From Ovis canadensis (Eukaryota; Chordata; Mammalia; Artiodactyla; Bovidae): a stretch of DNA of 64,000 nt. The DNA lies in NCBI RefSeq assembly GCF_042477335.2, contig NC_091260.1:48751001-48815000 (forward strand), given 5' to 3'. The notes under the pieces are model-generated. The model searched no databases. It was not told where the DNA came from and saw only the letters and a program-made list of their open reading frames with translations. Of the stretch, positions 46,580 to 58,976 are shown piece by piece. The position numbers and the translations under genes were made by a program. Position 1 is the stretch's first letter. Each line of letters opens with the position of its first letter.

Positions 46580-46940
46580 CTGAGCATGATCTGCAGAGTC
46601 ACATGTGATCTGGCCCTGTCCTGCCCACTCCATGTGCCCCATGCTTTCAAGCCTGAAAGCTCCCAGCCCCTTTCACTCAGGGCCTCTGCTCACCCCAGCT
46701 GGATCTTCCTGGAACATTCTTCTCCATTCTCCATGCTAAATTAGCTTCTAATCTTCTTTCCTACTTTGACTCCAACTGCCCTTCCTCCAAGCTGCTAGAG
46801 AAGGTCAGGCCTAATCTCAACCCATAGCCCACTGTCAGCAACCTGCACTCCTCACATCTAGGACACTTTAACTTTGTGATCATCTCCTTAGTTTTGCTCA
46901 GCATTGAAAGCCCCACGCCTTGAACAAGGCCTGGACCTGA
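46580..46940 (+). repeat. LINE L2-like 3' region
   Basis: Phrases such as TCTGGCCCTGTCCTGCCCAC, CAGGGCCTCTGCTCACCCCA and CTGGATCTTCCTGGAACATTC are typical of the L2 3' end, diverged. Confidence 0.5.
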
Positions 46941-47499
46941 GCCCACAGTCTAAAACTATGTGCTAAATGATTTCATCAGTTCATTAATATGTCACGAGCT
47001 CTGTTTTTGCCAGACCCTCTTTGTGTAGATTCTGTCTAACCACAAAGTTGTGCTTTGTGGTCTTTATAGCCATGTTGTGGAGGAGATAAAAGTTTCCTTC
47101 AATGCATCAATTCAGTGACTTTTAAAAATGTGATGACTTATGTTTGGGCTGTTTTCATTCATTGATGTGGCAAGTTTAATTTGGCCCTGGCAGACATCAG
47201 CAAGTCATGAAAAACTGGCATTTACATGATGCCCAAGTGAAGTCACTGATCCATTCCCAAGAAGTGAGCTTATTCCTCCCTGATTCAAGCTCCAGGCCTT
47301 CTTCCAAGCTTGACTTGTTACTGTACTCTGCCTTCCCTTGCCATGGACGGAACCATAGAGCACGTGACTAGAAAGGCCAAGGTGAGACTACGTGGTGAGT
47401 TCTGAGTGGTCGGCGCCAGCCAGGATCCAGCTCAGCGTCCCTGGACCAGCTGCAAGCACCTGGGTCAAGACGCTTGTCCTTTGGTTTATCTGTTATTGT

Positions 47500-48165
47500 T
47501 ATTTAGTTGCTAAGTCACATCCAACTCTTTGTGACACCATGAACTGCAGCATACCAGGCTCCTCTGTCCTTCACTATCTTCCAGAGTTTGCTCAAACTCA
47601 TGTCCACTGAGTCCCACCCAGTCACCCCCATTTTCCTTCTGCACTCAATCTTTTCCAGCATCAGGTTCTTTTTCAATGAGTCAGCTCTTAGCATCAGGTG
47701 GCCAAAGTACTGGAGTTTTAGCTTCAGCACTAGTCCTTCCAGTGAATGCTGCTGCTGCTGCTAAGTCGCTTCAGTTGTGTCCGACTCTGTGCGACCCCAT
47801 AGATGGCAGCCTACCAGGCTCCACCATCCCTGGGATTCTCCAGGCAAGAACACTGGAGTGGGTTGCCATTTCCTTCTCCTATTTAGGGTTAATTTCCTTC
47901 AGGATGGACTGGTTTGATCTCCTTGCTGTCCAAGGGACTCTCAAGAGTCTTCTCCAACATCGCAATTTGAAAGCATCGATTCTTTGGTGCTCAGCCTTTT
48001 CTAAGGTCCAGCTCTCACATCCATACATGACTACTGGAGAAACCATAGATCTGACTAGACAGCCCTTTGTTGGCAAAGTAATGCAGTCCAGGTTTGTCAC
48101 AGCTTTTCTTCAAGGAGCAAGTACCTTTAATTTCATGGCTGCAGTAACCATCCACAGTGATTTTG
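47500..48165 (-). repeat. BovB LINE 3' end, split by a SINE
   Basis: Reverse BovB pieces 47500-47745 and 47881-48165, contiguous in the element and separated by a younger SINE at 47746-47880 (CTGCTGCTGCTAAGTCGCTTC...CCATTTCCTTCTCC). Confidence 0.88.
47746..47880 (-). repeat. BOV-A-type SINE inside BovB
   Basis: Reverse headless SINE starting in a CTG run; it interrupts the BovB sequence cleanly, so its insertion is later. Confidence 0.85.
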
Positions 48166-49399
48166 GAGCTTTTTTCCCATCTATTTGCCTTGTTTTATTT
48201 ATTTATAATACATATTTAATATAAATTTATAAATGTAACATAAATAAATATATTTATTTACTATTATCCATTGGCTTATTTGGGAACACACTATCGGAGC
48301 CATGAGAACAGGAAGCTGCTCCTTCTCAACAAGAGGGAGGTTGCATTTCAGGGACCTGCCCTATGAAGGGAGATTATGGTCCAGATAGAAGCAGTCTCCC
48401 TCAGCTGGCTTTCTGAACCTTAAGTGGAGGGGCCCTTAGGTTCTTCCTTGACTGCAGGCCCGAGAGGTTCAGACAACAGCTTCTCATGGCATCGTCTGTT
48501 CTGGGATGCATGGTTAACTGATGACTGGGAAAGACTGTGTGTGGCCATAACCCCCACGTGGAGCCCAGGGCTCCAGTCAGAAACAGAGCTGCCTGGAGAG
48601 GGGCTGTTCCTTCCTCTGGCTATGGAGGGTCCTACACCACCCAAGGCCAGTAGGCAAAGGGAGAGAGTTCTGTGTGTGCGTGGTCAGGGGTAGGTCATTG
48701 CAGGTTTGCTGTGTGTCCTGGACTATCTTCTCAACTGTGCTGCAAACTATTCAAGTCAAAGCTGATTTTTCTTTACCTGCATAGGGCAGGTGTGATTATC
48801 TTTTGTCAAATGAATAAGTGACAAAAAAAAGAAAAAAGCAGCATCACAAACCTTTCTGTGCCCTAGGGATCAGGCTGGGCTGGATGTTATGGGAACCATG
48901 TAATGGACAAGGCAAAACTCTACCCTCAAACACCTCCAGCCGTGGTTGGTTACAAGTAGATTTCAGCAGCAAGAAACCTACTTAGCAAGAAAGAAAAAGG
49001 TTTCTCTTTTTACCTTGAAAAGAGAACTAGGACCTGAATCAAAGGTCTAAACAGATGTGAACAACTGTCAGTTTAGGCTTTCCTACCATTATTTTCTTTA
49101 CTATGGTAACAAAAAGAACCATCTTTTAGAAGAATAAAGAATGGGATCCACCTGGTCTATGGTTAATGTTACTTTCACTAATGGGGTTAAGTGCTAGTCT
49201 TCCACAAATTCCTCCAGCCCTCCACTCAAATTTCTTTTCAAGGCAATTCTTAGCCTCAACATGACCTCTGCTCAATGCTGTGCTAGGCCCAAATCAACAA
49301 GTGTATCCATCAATAATACAAAAAATATGAAAAATACAAAAATTATCCCTGTGAAAGGGATAACGGGAGGAAGGGCTGGGGAGGGAATAGCTGTATACA
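48166..49399 (-). other. OSMR: OSMR intron 3 segment without recognised repeat
   Basis: An AT-rich stretch at about 48180-48270 (TAAATATATTTATTTA-like) followed by unique-looking sequence. I recognise no gene or element here. Confidence 0.4.
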
Positions 49400-49760
49400 A
49401 GTGCCACTGTTATATGCAATCTAGAAAAATGGTACAGATGAACCATTTGCAAAGCAGAAATAGAGACAGATGGAAAGAACAAACGTATGGACACCAAGGG
49501 GGGAAGAGGGGGTGGGATGCATTGGGAGATTGGAATTGACATATATACATCCTACATATAAATACATAGTGAACGAAAACCTGTAGGACAGGGAATTCTA
49601 CTCAGTGCTGTCTGATGACCCAAATGGGAAGGGAATCCAAAAAAGAGAAGATACATGCATATGTATAGCTGGTTCACTCTGCTATACAGCAGAAACGAAT
49701 ACAACATTGTAAAGCAATTATACTACATCTCAATAAATGTTTTTTAAAAAAATTAAAAAC
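49400..49760 (+). repeat. L1 3' end
   Basis: Sense L1 tail: GACAGATGGAAAGAACAAACG, TGAACGAAAACCTGTAGGACAG, TGCTATACAGCAGAAACGAATAC, ending near AATAAATGTTTTTTAAA. Confidence 0.85.
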
Positions 49761-50987
49761 CAGGGAATACAATGTAATTGTTTCTCAGATCTGTGTCTCC
49801 TGGCCTGTAGTCCTAACAAACTCCATATAAACTACTGTTTTTGGCCTTACAAAAATAAAAAATAAAAAAAGGAACATCAAATAACTCTCATGGTAGGAAG
49901 CTGCCCTTTGAGGGACAGAATTATAGACCTGGTATCAACCTTAAATCAATAGTCAGAACGATATTTAGGCCACTCATTCAGATCTCAAAGGTGATGATGA
50001 TGGATCATTAAAGTAACTGGAACCTTTAAAGTTAGTGACTTTTATGCTTTACTAAAGGAACTGACCCTCTGGGTCCCTGTATCCATGCCTCCACTGCCTG
50101 AGAGAACAGTAGCTGTCCACTTGCAAATAGAGGTCCCCACCAATAAAATATCCATATTTCACTTCCCTCTAGGCAAATGCTGTTTCCCTACAGTGAGAAG
50201 ATATTTCACTGTCCCTCAACCTCCCATGATAATAAATGATCATGATGTGGGCATAGATTACTAGGGCTCCCTGGACCATAAATGGTCATTGAAGGAAACC
50301 ACCAAAGTGCCCCAGTGCAGCAAATGGGAAAGCATCAAGCAAAACAGACATAACCATGACTTAAACCAGACTAGGGAACATCAATCCCAAATAATTCAAA
50401 GGCAAAAAGAGTATGAGTTCAGGATTTTCTTAATTTAATTTGCTATAGAAAAAAGCACATGTGAGGAAACAAAGGACACGGTAAGTTACTCTCCGACAAG
50501 GTCCATGGAGGACCTCTTTGCTGGGTAGAAGAGAAAATGCTAAAACGTTTTCTTCCTTGTATTTCAGCACAGTATTAATAAAGAAACTGCCTGAGAGCCA
50601 CACTGACATGAGAACTGCCGAGCTATTACATCTGATTTAGGAAAATCTTTGGTAGGCAGAGAAGGAAGAAGGAAGAGGAATAGAATGGTTGATCATGGAT
50701 TTTTGGAACCCAGTCTTCACAGGGATAGACCCCAACAGCTTTCATAGAGAACAGAGAAGAACTGAGAAAATGATCTATTTTTATAGCACAACCCACCAAA
50801 CTAAAATTGTCATGTTAATTTGTCCCAGATCTTCTTAACTAAAAACACAGAACTGCGATTATTTAGAACTGTTCTGAGTTGCTAAAATGATTCCAGATTA
50901 GGATTTTGGGGGATGATGTCATGAAAGACAAATCATGGTGTTAGAAAAGGATTTTTAAAATACTGAGCCAAGAATAAAAATACTTAC
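49761..50987 (-). other. OSMR: OSMR intron 3 segment next to exon 3
   Basis: AT-rich unannotated sequence; no repeat family or open frame that I can name. Confidence 0.35.
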
Positions 50988-51160
50988 CATCCAGATGACA
51001 CTGGATGCTTTAAATCTACTGATCTGTATCTGAAAAACCATTTTTAATTCCTGATGATAATCAAGGTTGTGGACAGTCCATTGTAAATGCAAACACTGCT
51101 TTGTAGAATTGATGGAAACCTTCAGTGATTCAGGAGTTAACGGTAAAGGTTCAGACAAGA
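50988..51160 (-). CDS. OSMR: OSMR exon 3
   Basis: 173-bp exon coding residues 25-82: [20 protein letters not shown], then [20 protein letters not shown] and [18 protein letters not shown]. It is the first strands of the N-terminal domain; [38 protein letters not shown] matches human OSMR. Acceptor TCTTTCAG, donor GTAAGTA. Val25 is split with exon 2. The internal ATG-like position in the intron upstream is not used. Confidence 0.96.
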
Positions 51161-51548
51161 CTGAAAGACCAAAACACGATATGAAGTAACATTTAATAGG
51201 CGTATGATTGAATAATCACAGATAATTAAACTGTTCAATATCATCATTGTTTAGCTTTGGAAAACACTGCTCACATATACACTCTAGAATTAGACACTGA
51301 AAAGCTGGAGGGAATTTAGAAATCACTCAGCAGATGAAGAAATTAAGCCCTAGATGAATGAAATAAGTTGCTCAATGATACACAGCAAATTAATATATTG
51401 ACAGTTACACAAAAGGATCCTTTATTGAACAATCTAAATAGTTTAGACATTTATAACGAGGCTGAATAAAAAAAGAGGGCTTTTTGCTATAAATTTCATA
51501 GTTCTGGACATCTAAAATGAATATTTTATGAACTATTTCACAGTTTAC

Positions 51549-51665
51549 GAGACTTCCCTGGCAATCTAGTGGTTAAGACTTTGTCTTCCAGTGCAGGGGA
51601 TGTGAGTTCAACCCCTGGTTGAGGAGCTAAGATCCTATATGCTTTGCGGTCAAAAAAACCTAAAC
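51549..51665 (+). repeat. CHR-type SINE
   Basis: Sense artiodactyl CHR SINE in OSMR intron 2: GACTTCCCTGGCAATCTAGTGG, TTCAACCCCTGGTTGAGGAGC, then CAAAAAAACC tail. Confidence 0.8.
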
Positions 51666-52159
51666 AAATATTTCATACTTTATTAAACAGCTATAAATGA
51701 GAACAAGTCCCATCTCTAGAGGCTATTGCTTAAATCTCAATGCACTGAAGTTAAAACACCTCTGGCAAGAATTCACTGGGCTCTTTGGATGAGATTAGTC
51801 ACCTAGTGTGAAATGAGATAATCATGACAAGGTTTCTATCTCAAGGAAGGAACCTAGTGGAGAGACACAAGAGACTTCTACGAAATAATGAGTGACTGCA
51901 AGTTTAGAGTGTTTAATGGTGGGATAGAGTCTGTCAAAGAGGAGAGACTCAAACATGGGACAGATTTGCTGAGGTCAGTGAGCTGGAAAACAGCTCAGAG
52001 AGAGGATCTGCCCTGATGGAGTGACTGGGATCACCGCTAATGCTGGGAGAAGAACAAAACATCACTTTTTACATAAGTAGAGGAAATGCCATACAGATTC
52101 AAAAAGAATTATGTATTGTTGAATCAATCGGCTTCACTGGTTGGTTTGAGGCCATCTAA

Positions 52160-52312
52160 AGTGCACTGGAGAAGGAAATGGCACCCCACTCCAGTACCCT
52201 TGTCTGGAAAATCCCATGGATGGAGGAGCCTGGTAGGCTACAGGCCATGGGGTCACAAAGAGTTGGACACGACTGAGCGACTTCACTTAAGTCACTTAAC
52301 TGAAAGTACACT
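52160..52312 (+). repeat. BOV-A-type SINE
   Basis: Sense headless SINE from GAGAAGGAAATGGCACCCCAC to GACTTCACTTAAGTCACTTAAC, flanked by AAAGT(G/A)CACTGG on both sides. Confidence 0.88.
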
Positions 52313-52569
52313 GGGAATGGTGCAAAGGTATTGAATAGATGAAGAGTGTATTGACAAAATCAACTGGTAGCTGATGGTTCACGGTGGAGCACGTATCTTT
52401 TTAGCATTCATTTTTCTGCTTCTTTGGGGATTTCCCCCTAGTGATCTGAGACTCTCCGGCACCTAGTTTAAATGGTAAGAGATTACCCTCTTTTGAGAAT
52501 AACAATGGCATGAATCTCTAATACTGAAAAAAAACCTTCCCAAACGGTCCTTCTACATGAGCTGCTTTT

Positions 52570-52786
52570 CTCACGCTGTGCGCATGTGCTTGCTCAGTCG
52601 TATCCAACTCCTTGTGACCTCATGGGCTGTAGCCCTCCAGGTCCTCTGTCTGCGGGATTCTCCAGGCAAGAATACTGGAGTGGGTGGCCATGCCCTCTTC
52701 CAGGGGATCTTCCTGACCCAGGGATGGAACCCACATGCCCTGCATTAGCAAGCAGATTCTTTACCCCTGAGTCACCTGGGAAGCCT
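52570..52786 (-). repeat. Bov-tA-type SINE
   Basis: Reverse SINE (GCTTGCTCAGTCGTATCCAAC ... ACCCCTGAGTCACCTGGGAAG). Confidence 0.88.
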
Positions 52787-52831
52787 GTATTTTTATCACA
52801 GGGAAGTCAAAAATAAATAACAGCAACAATA

Positions 52832-52995
52832 AGATCGAGCACATAAAGTTTATCAGGCATGGTGCTAGGTGCTTTGCGTATTTTTTCTCATGAAATGCCC
52901 ACTGTAAAACTGAGACAGTCATTTTTTATAGATGAGAAAACTCAAGTTCGATAGCTTAAACAATGTACACTTAGCGACCTGGAACTTAAGAATGG
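52832..52995 (+). repeat. MIR SINE
   Basis: MIR order preserved: ATGGTGCTAGGTGCTTTGCG, CTCATGAAATGCCCAC, ATAGATGAGAAAACTCAAG. Confidence 0.7.
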
Positions 52996-53439
52996 ATCTC
53001 TTTAATAACAAGCCTTTATCGCACTGCTCCCCAACTGTGAAGGCAGGAACACCTCGCCCAATCAAAGGTCACATGGACTAGAATGTCTGAGAAGTGTGGC
53101 TCCCATCATGTCCTGCCAAGTTCAGGATACAGATGATAAGGATGGGGCTCTGGGCCTAGCCAGAAAAGTTGATAAGTATTCTTGGTGGATACAAGCAAGA
53201 AGTTCTCCATGTTAATGGTCCACGTGATAGACAGTGTCAGGATCTAAGTAAGGTTTTATCCTCAGAATTTAGAAAAATAATTTCAGAAAATTCATTCTAT
53301 GGAAGCAAAGTTAACAAGAATGGCCATAAAATCCAAGTTATTAGCCATCAACGACTATTTTCCCAGAAAGATACCCATCCTTTGTGAATTTTATAGATCA
53401 GATGCTGGGAATGGTTAGGATACCAATTAGAATCTCTGG

Positions 53440-56400
53440 ACTCCCATGACCTTGGATTTGGCATTGGGTCCCTAGATATGATGCCAAAGCATGAGTCAAA
53501 AAAGAAAAAAAAAAACAGACAAATGGAACTTTATCAAAATTAAAAACTTCTGTGCATCTAAGGACATTGTCAAAAGGGTGGAAAGAAAAACTAAAAATGG
53601 AGAAAATATTTTGCAAATCACTCATCTAGTTTCCAAAATTTATAAAGAACTCTGACAACTCAACAGCTAAAAGACAAACAACTCTATTTTAAAAACACAA
53701 ATGACTTGTATAGGCATTTCTCCAAAGATGTACAAATGGCCAATCAGCACACGAAAAGACTTTCAACATCATTAATCATTAAGGAAATGAAGATCAAAAC
53801 CATAGATACTATCTTATACTCACAAGGAGGGTTATAATTTAAAACATGAAAATAAGCATCGGTGAGGATGTGGAGAAATTAAAACCTTTGTATATCAAGG
53901 TGGGAGTGTAAAAAGACTTTGGAACTGAAGAAAACATTTTGAAAGTTCCTCACAAAGTTAAAATCACCATATGACCCAATAATTTCACTCCTATGTATAT
54001 ATTCTAAAGAACTGCAAGACTTAAATATTTATACACAAATGTTTGTAGCAGCACTATTCACAACAGTGAAAAGGTGACAACAACCCAAATGACCATCAGC
54101 AGATGAATGGACAAACATACTGTGGTATATGCATAACCTGAAATACAAGGGGAGACTCTACACACGGATATCACCAGATGGTCCAAACCAAAATCAGACT
54201 GATTCTATTCTTTGCAGCCAAAGATGGAGAAGCCCTCTACAGTCAGCAAAAAAAGACCAGGAGCTGACTGTGGCTCAGATCATGAACTCCTTATTGCAAA
54301 ATTCAGGCTTAAGTTGAAGAAAGTAGGGAAAATCACTAGACCATTTAGGTACAACCTAAATCAAACCCCTTACAATTATACAGTGGAAGTGACAGATTCA
54401 AGGGATTAGATATGATAGAGTGCCTGAAGAACTATGGATGGAGATTTCTGACACTGTACAGGAGGCAGTGATCAAGACCATCCCCAAGAAAAAGAAATGC
54501 AAAAAGGCAAAATGGTTGTCTGAGGAGGACTTATAAATAGTTGAGAAAAGAAGAGAAGCTAAAGGCAAAGAAGAAAAAGAAAGATATACCCATCTGAATG
54601 CAGAGTTCCAAAGAATAGCAAAGAGAGATAAGAAAGCCTTCCTCAGCGATCAATGCAAAGAAAGACAGGAAAACAGCAGAATGGGAAAGACTAGAGATCT
54701 CTTCAAGAAAATTAGAGATACCAAGGGAAATTTTCATGCAAAGATGGGCACAATAAAGGACAGAAATGGTATGGTCCTAACAGAAGCAGAAGATATTAAG
54801 AAGAGGTGGCAAGAATACACAGAAGAACTATACAAAAAATATTTTCATGACCCAGATAATCACGATGGTGTGATCACTCACCTAGAGCCAGACATCCTGG
54901 AATGTGAAGTCAAGTGGGCCTTAGGAAGCATCACTACAAACAAAGCTAGTGGAGGTGATAGAATTCCAGTTGAGCTATTTCAAATCCTGAAAGATAATGC
55001 TGCAAAAGTGCTGCACTCAATATGCCAGCAAATTTGGAAAAATCAGCAGTGGCCACGGGACTGGAAAAGGTCAGCTTTCATTCTAATCCTAAATAAAGGC
55101 AATGCCAAAGAATGTTCAAACTACCACACAATCGCACTCATCTCACACACTAGTAAAGTAATGGTCAAAATTGTCCAAGCCAGGCTTTAACAGTACATGA
55201 ACCGTGAACTTCCAGATGTTCAAGCTGGACTTAGAAAAGACAGAGGAACCAGAGAGTGAGTTGCTAACATCCACTGGATCATTGAAAAAGCAAGAGAGTT
55301 CCAGAAAAACATCTACTTTTGCTTTATTGACTATGCCAAAGCCTTTGACTGTGGCTGTGTGGATCACAACAAACTGTGAAAAATTCTGAAAGAGATGGGA
55401 ATACCAGACCACCTAACCTGCCTCTGTATTCAGGTCAAGAAGCAACAGTTAGAACTGGACATGGAACAACAGACTGGTTCCAAATCGGGAAAGGGGTACA
55501 TCAAGGCTGTATACTGTCACCCTGCTTATTTAACTTCTATGCAGAGTACATCAAGAGAAACGCTGGGCTGGAAGAGGCACAAGCTGGAATCAAGATTGCC
55601 GGGAGAAATATCAATAACCTCAGATATGCAGATGATACCACCCTTATAGCAGAAAGCCAAGAAGAACTAAAGAACCTCTTGATCAAAGTGAGAGAGTGAA
55701 AAAGTTGGCTTAAAACTCAACATTCAGAAAACTAAGATCATGACATCCTGTCCCATTACTTCATGGCAAATAGATGGGGAAACAATGGAAAGAGTGAGAG
55801 ATTATTTTGGGGGGCTCCAAAATCACTGCAGATGGTAACTGCAGCCACGAAATTAAAAGGCACTTGCTCTTGGAAGAAAAGCTATGACAAATCTAGACAG
55901 CATATTAAAAAGCAGAAACATTACTTTGCCGACAAAGGTCCATATAATCAAAGTTATAGTTTTTCCAGTAGTCATGTATGGATGTAAGAGTTGGACCATA
56001 ATGAAAGGTGAGCACCAAAAAATTGATGCTTTTGAACTGTGGTATTGGAAAAGACTCTTGAGAGTCTCTTGGACTGCTAGGAGGTCAAACCAATCAGTTT
56101 TAAAAGAAACCAGTCCTGAATATTCATGGGAAGGACTGATGTTGAAGCCGAAGCTGCAATACTTTGGTCACCTGATGCGAAGAATGGACTCATTAGAAAA
56201 GACCCTGATGCTGGGAAAGATTGAAGGCAGGAAGAGAAGGGGATGACAGAGGATGAGATGGTTGGCATCACCAACTCGATGGACGTGAGTCTGAGTAAGC
56301 TCCAGGAGTTGGTGATGGACAGGGAAGCCTGGCGTGCTGCAGTCCACGGGGTCACAAAGAGTCGGACACAACTGGGCTACTGAACTGAAGAAAGAATGAA

Positions 56401-56750
56401 GTACTGATACATGCTACAAATCAGGTGAACCTTGAAAACGTTACACTAAGCAAAAGAAGCCAGATACAAAAGTCTCGTATGGTATGGTTCAGTTCACATG
56501 GAACATTCAGAACAGTTAAATCCACAGAGAGATAAAGCAGACTGAAGGTTGCCAGGAGCCAACGGAGGGAGCGATGGGGATAACTGATTAATGATTACAG
56601 TGTTTTCTTTGGAGACAACAAAAAAATTTTGGAACTATATAGAAGTGGTAAATGCAAAAAATTTTGAACATATTCAATGCCACTGTAATCATAAATTGGT
56701 AATTTTATGTTATATAAATTCCACATCAATAAACATTATTTTTAAAATAT
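53440..56750 (+). repeat. L1 fragment split by BovB
   Basis: L1 ORF2-3' sequence at 53440-54139 (AATGGAACTTTATCAAAATT..., GGCCAATCAGCACACGAAAAG) resumes at 56389 (AAAGAATGAAGTACTGATACA..., CAAAAGAAGCCAGATACAAA). About 20 bp of L1 expected at the junction (the region between TATATGCATA and AAAGAATGAAG) is missing. Confidence 0.85.
54140..56388 (+). mobile_element. 5'-truncated BovB LINE
   Basis: 2.25-kb sense BovB starting within its coding region and ending ...CGGACACAACTGGGCTACTGAACTGAAG. It parallels the copy at 35928-39546 from about position 37285 of that copy. Reverse-transcriptase fragments occur at 54681-55190 and 55376-55699; the latter has GVHQGCILSPCLFNFY and an intact YADD (…NLRYADDTTL). 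Stops and frameshifts (for example at 54534 and 55188) make it inactive. No clear target-site duplication was found. Confidence 0.92.
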
Positions 56751-58280
56751 ACATGATCATGATAAAAATATTCAACCAATACAGATATTGAATTCCCTAC
56801 CAATTCCACTCTCACTCCACTGCCAAGTTTTAATCGTAAGTTTTTCCTGAACTTTTTCATACATTTAAAAAATCACATTGAACTATAACCCCATTTTATA
56901 TTTTTTAAAGCACCTCTGTTATTTTTAAAAAGCTATAAAGAAAACTAAAACTAAAATGTTAACAGTCAACATTTCTGGATGGTGAGGTTGAGTGATTTTA
57001 ATTTTTAACTGGAGGATAATCACCTTACAACATCATGTTGGTGTTAATTTTCTTGTTTTATGCTTTTCTGTACTTTGCAAATGTTCTCCAGAAAACATGT
57101 ATAATTTTCAAAACCATATGATATGCTAGATTTTAAGAGAAATATTCCTTTAAGATATCCAGTTCACTTCACTAAGATGACACTTCAGAATGCATAATTT
57201 AGTCTTCTGAGTTGATCTGCACCAAAAGGCTGAGTCCCGGTTATATTTCTATGTTTCACTCCCCACTTAATAAATTGGCATTCTGATTCTTAACAAGTTT
57301 GGGCAGAGGGAATTAGTTATCATGCTCCATTCATTCAAAGGTAAATGAAATAAGTTGGGATTCCTGAACATTCAAAGCCCAACAGGACAGTCATCCTCTA
57401 TCATTATTTGATTAGAGGTTTTATCTCCTTTGTGAATAAAATGTCTCAATTTTTTAATTAAAGACAGCAGAAAGCAACAGCTGCTATTCATTCTCTCCCT
57501 AAATCTGTGAACCAAAGGGAGATTTAGGAAGTGAACTAAAGGGAGACTTAGGAAAATGAAAAGGCAGAACCCTTATGGAATGGGGGCGGGGGTTGGATTT
57601 TTAATAACTGTGTAGAGAAGCAGAGTGCACACAAAATCAGCCCACCTCTCCTAGCCCTCATTTCACCCTGCTTGTATGGTATGGTCATCTGTTCAGTCAG
57701 TCTCACTTGAGATTCACATTTCCGGGAGGGCAGAGTCTTATGCATCCTGGAATGAACTCTAGTCCCCAGAACTTGGCACAACGTCTTAGCCACGGCAGCT
57801 CTCAAATGACAGATCCGGCACAGCACCAGCACGATCTCAAGTGCCTGCCTGACCAGCAGCCCCTCACCAATAACTCGTCCTTCCTGGTGGTCTCTTCTTC
57901 CCATTGCAGCTTTTCCCACCCCATCTTTGAACCCTGATCACAGCACGCGCTCATAGCCTGTTTGGTGTTTGTCTCCCCGCAGACCGTGAGCTGAACAGAG
58001 GTGGCACTAAGTCTTACTCATCTTGCTGAAATCAAGAGTGTAACACCCCTGTCCCAGTGCAGACACTCTGTGACTGAATACTGAATCAGTGAGTCACCTA
58101 CCCTATACCACCAGTGCTTCAGGAAGCTCTAGAAGGCTGTTCTGTGATGCTTTAGACAAAGAGGAGCTTGACTCAGGTACTCGGCAGACAGCACTCAGAA
58201 ATAACTGAGTGGAAAGCAATCTAGGACATCCTTGGGAAATGGTGGGAAATGGCAAGGGAAAGTCAGAGAGACAGAGAGAC
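56751..58280 (-). other. OSMR: OSMR intron 2 segment
   Basis: Unique-looking sequence; the part around 57950-58095 (TGTTTGTCTCCCCGCAGACCG...) is faintly L2-like. The 123-codon frame at 57548-57919 shows no domain I recognise. Confidence 0.35.
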
Positions 58281-58284
58281 CTCG

Positions 58285-58400
58285 GAGGTGACTCAGTCCA
58301 GTTCCAGTGTTTTTCAGAGGAATAAACTGAAGCTGAAAAAAGGGAAGTGACTTTCCCAAGGTCACAGAACCCAACCGGGACACAGGACTCTTGGCCTAGC
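58285..58400 (+). repeat. MIR SINE
   Basis: MIR-like run: TTTCAGAGGAATAAACTGAAGC, GTGACTTTCCCAAGGTCACAG, CACAGGACTCTTGGC. Confidence 0.55.
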
Positions 58401-58726
58401 TCTCGACAACACAGTATTGCAGTATGGCCAAAAAAAGCGGGCTTAGAACCAGATAGCTATAGACTTAGTCAAAGGCTCTCCTACTTTCCCCAACAGTTTC
58501 TCCATCTGGTTCCAACACACTTAAGGAAACAAATTGTGGCCCATTTGTAAGATGGGAGAGCTTGCAGCCATAAAATATGATGTTATTTCTAGAAAAACTA
58601 ACATTAAAGGTAAAAACTCTCATCATATATTGTATTATTTTAATATATATATGCTAAAGTAAACTTATTAACGTATATGTACTTTAATAAGTATATATAG
58701 TATTATTTCCTAGCATATACACTTAG

Positions 58727-58945
58727 GTGAGGTGAGGTGAGGTGAAGTTGCTCATTCATGTCCAACTCTTTGCGACCCCATGGACTGTAGCCTACCAGGC
58801 TCCTCCATCCATGGGATTCTCCAGGCAAGAATACTGGAGTGGGTTGCCATTTCCTTCTCCAAGGGATCTTCCCGACCCAGGGATCAAACCCAGGTCTCCC
58901 GCATTGGAGGCAGACGCTTTAACCTCTGAGCCACCAGGGAAGTCC
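58727..58945 (-). repeat. Bov-tA-type SINE
   Basis: Reverse SINE with a GGTGA pentamer run at its tail and an inverted head ending GCCACCAGGGAAGTC. CATATACACTTA / CATGTACACTTA on the two sides is the target-site duplication. Confidence 0.9.
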
Positions 58946-58976
58946 ATGTACACTTATGTTATATATAATACATGTG

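Noticed and set aside
47676..48224. 182-codon open frame on +
   Set aside because: It reads through antisense BovB and a nested SINE.
57548..57919. 123-codon open frame on - in OSMR intron 2
   Set aside because: No splice sites, domain or homology recognised, and the length is within chance for the GC content.
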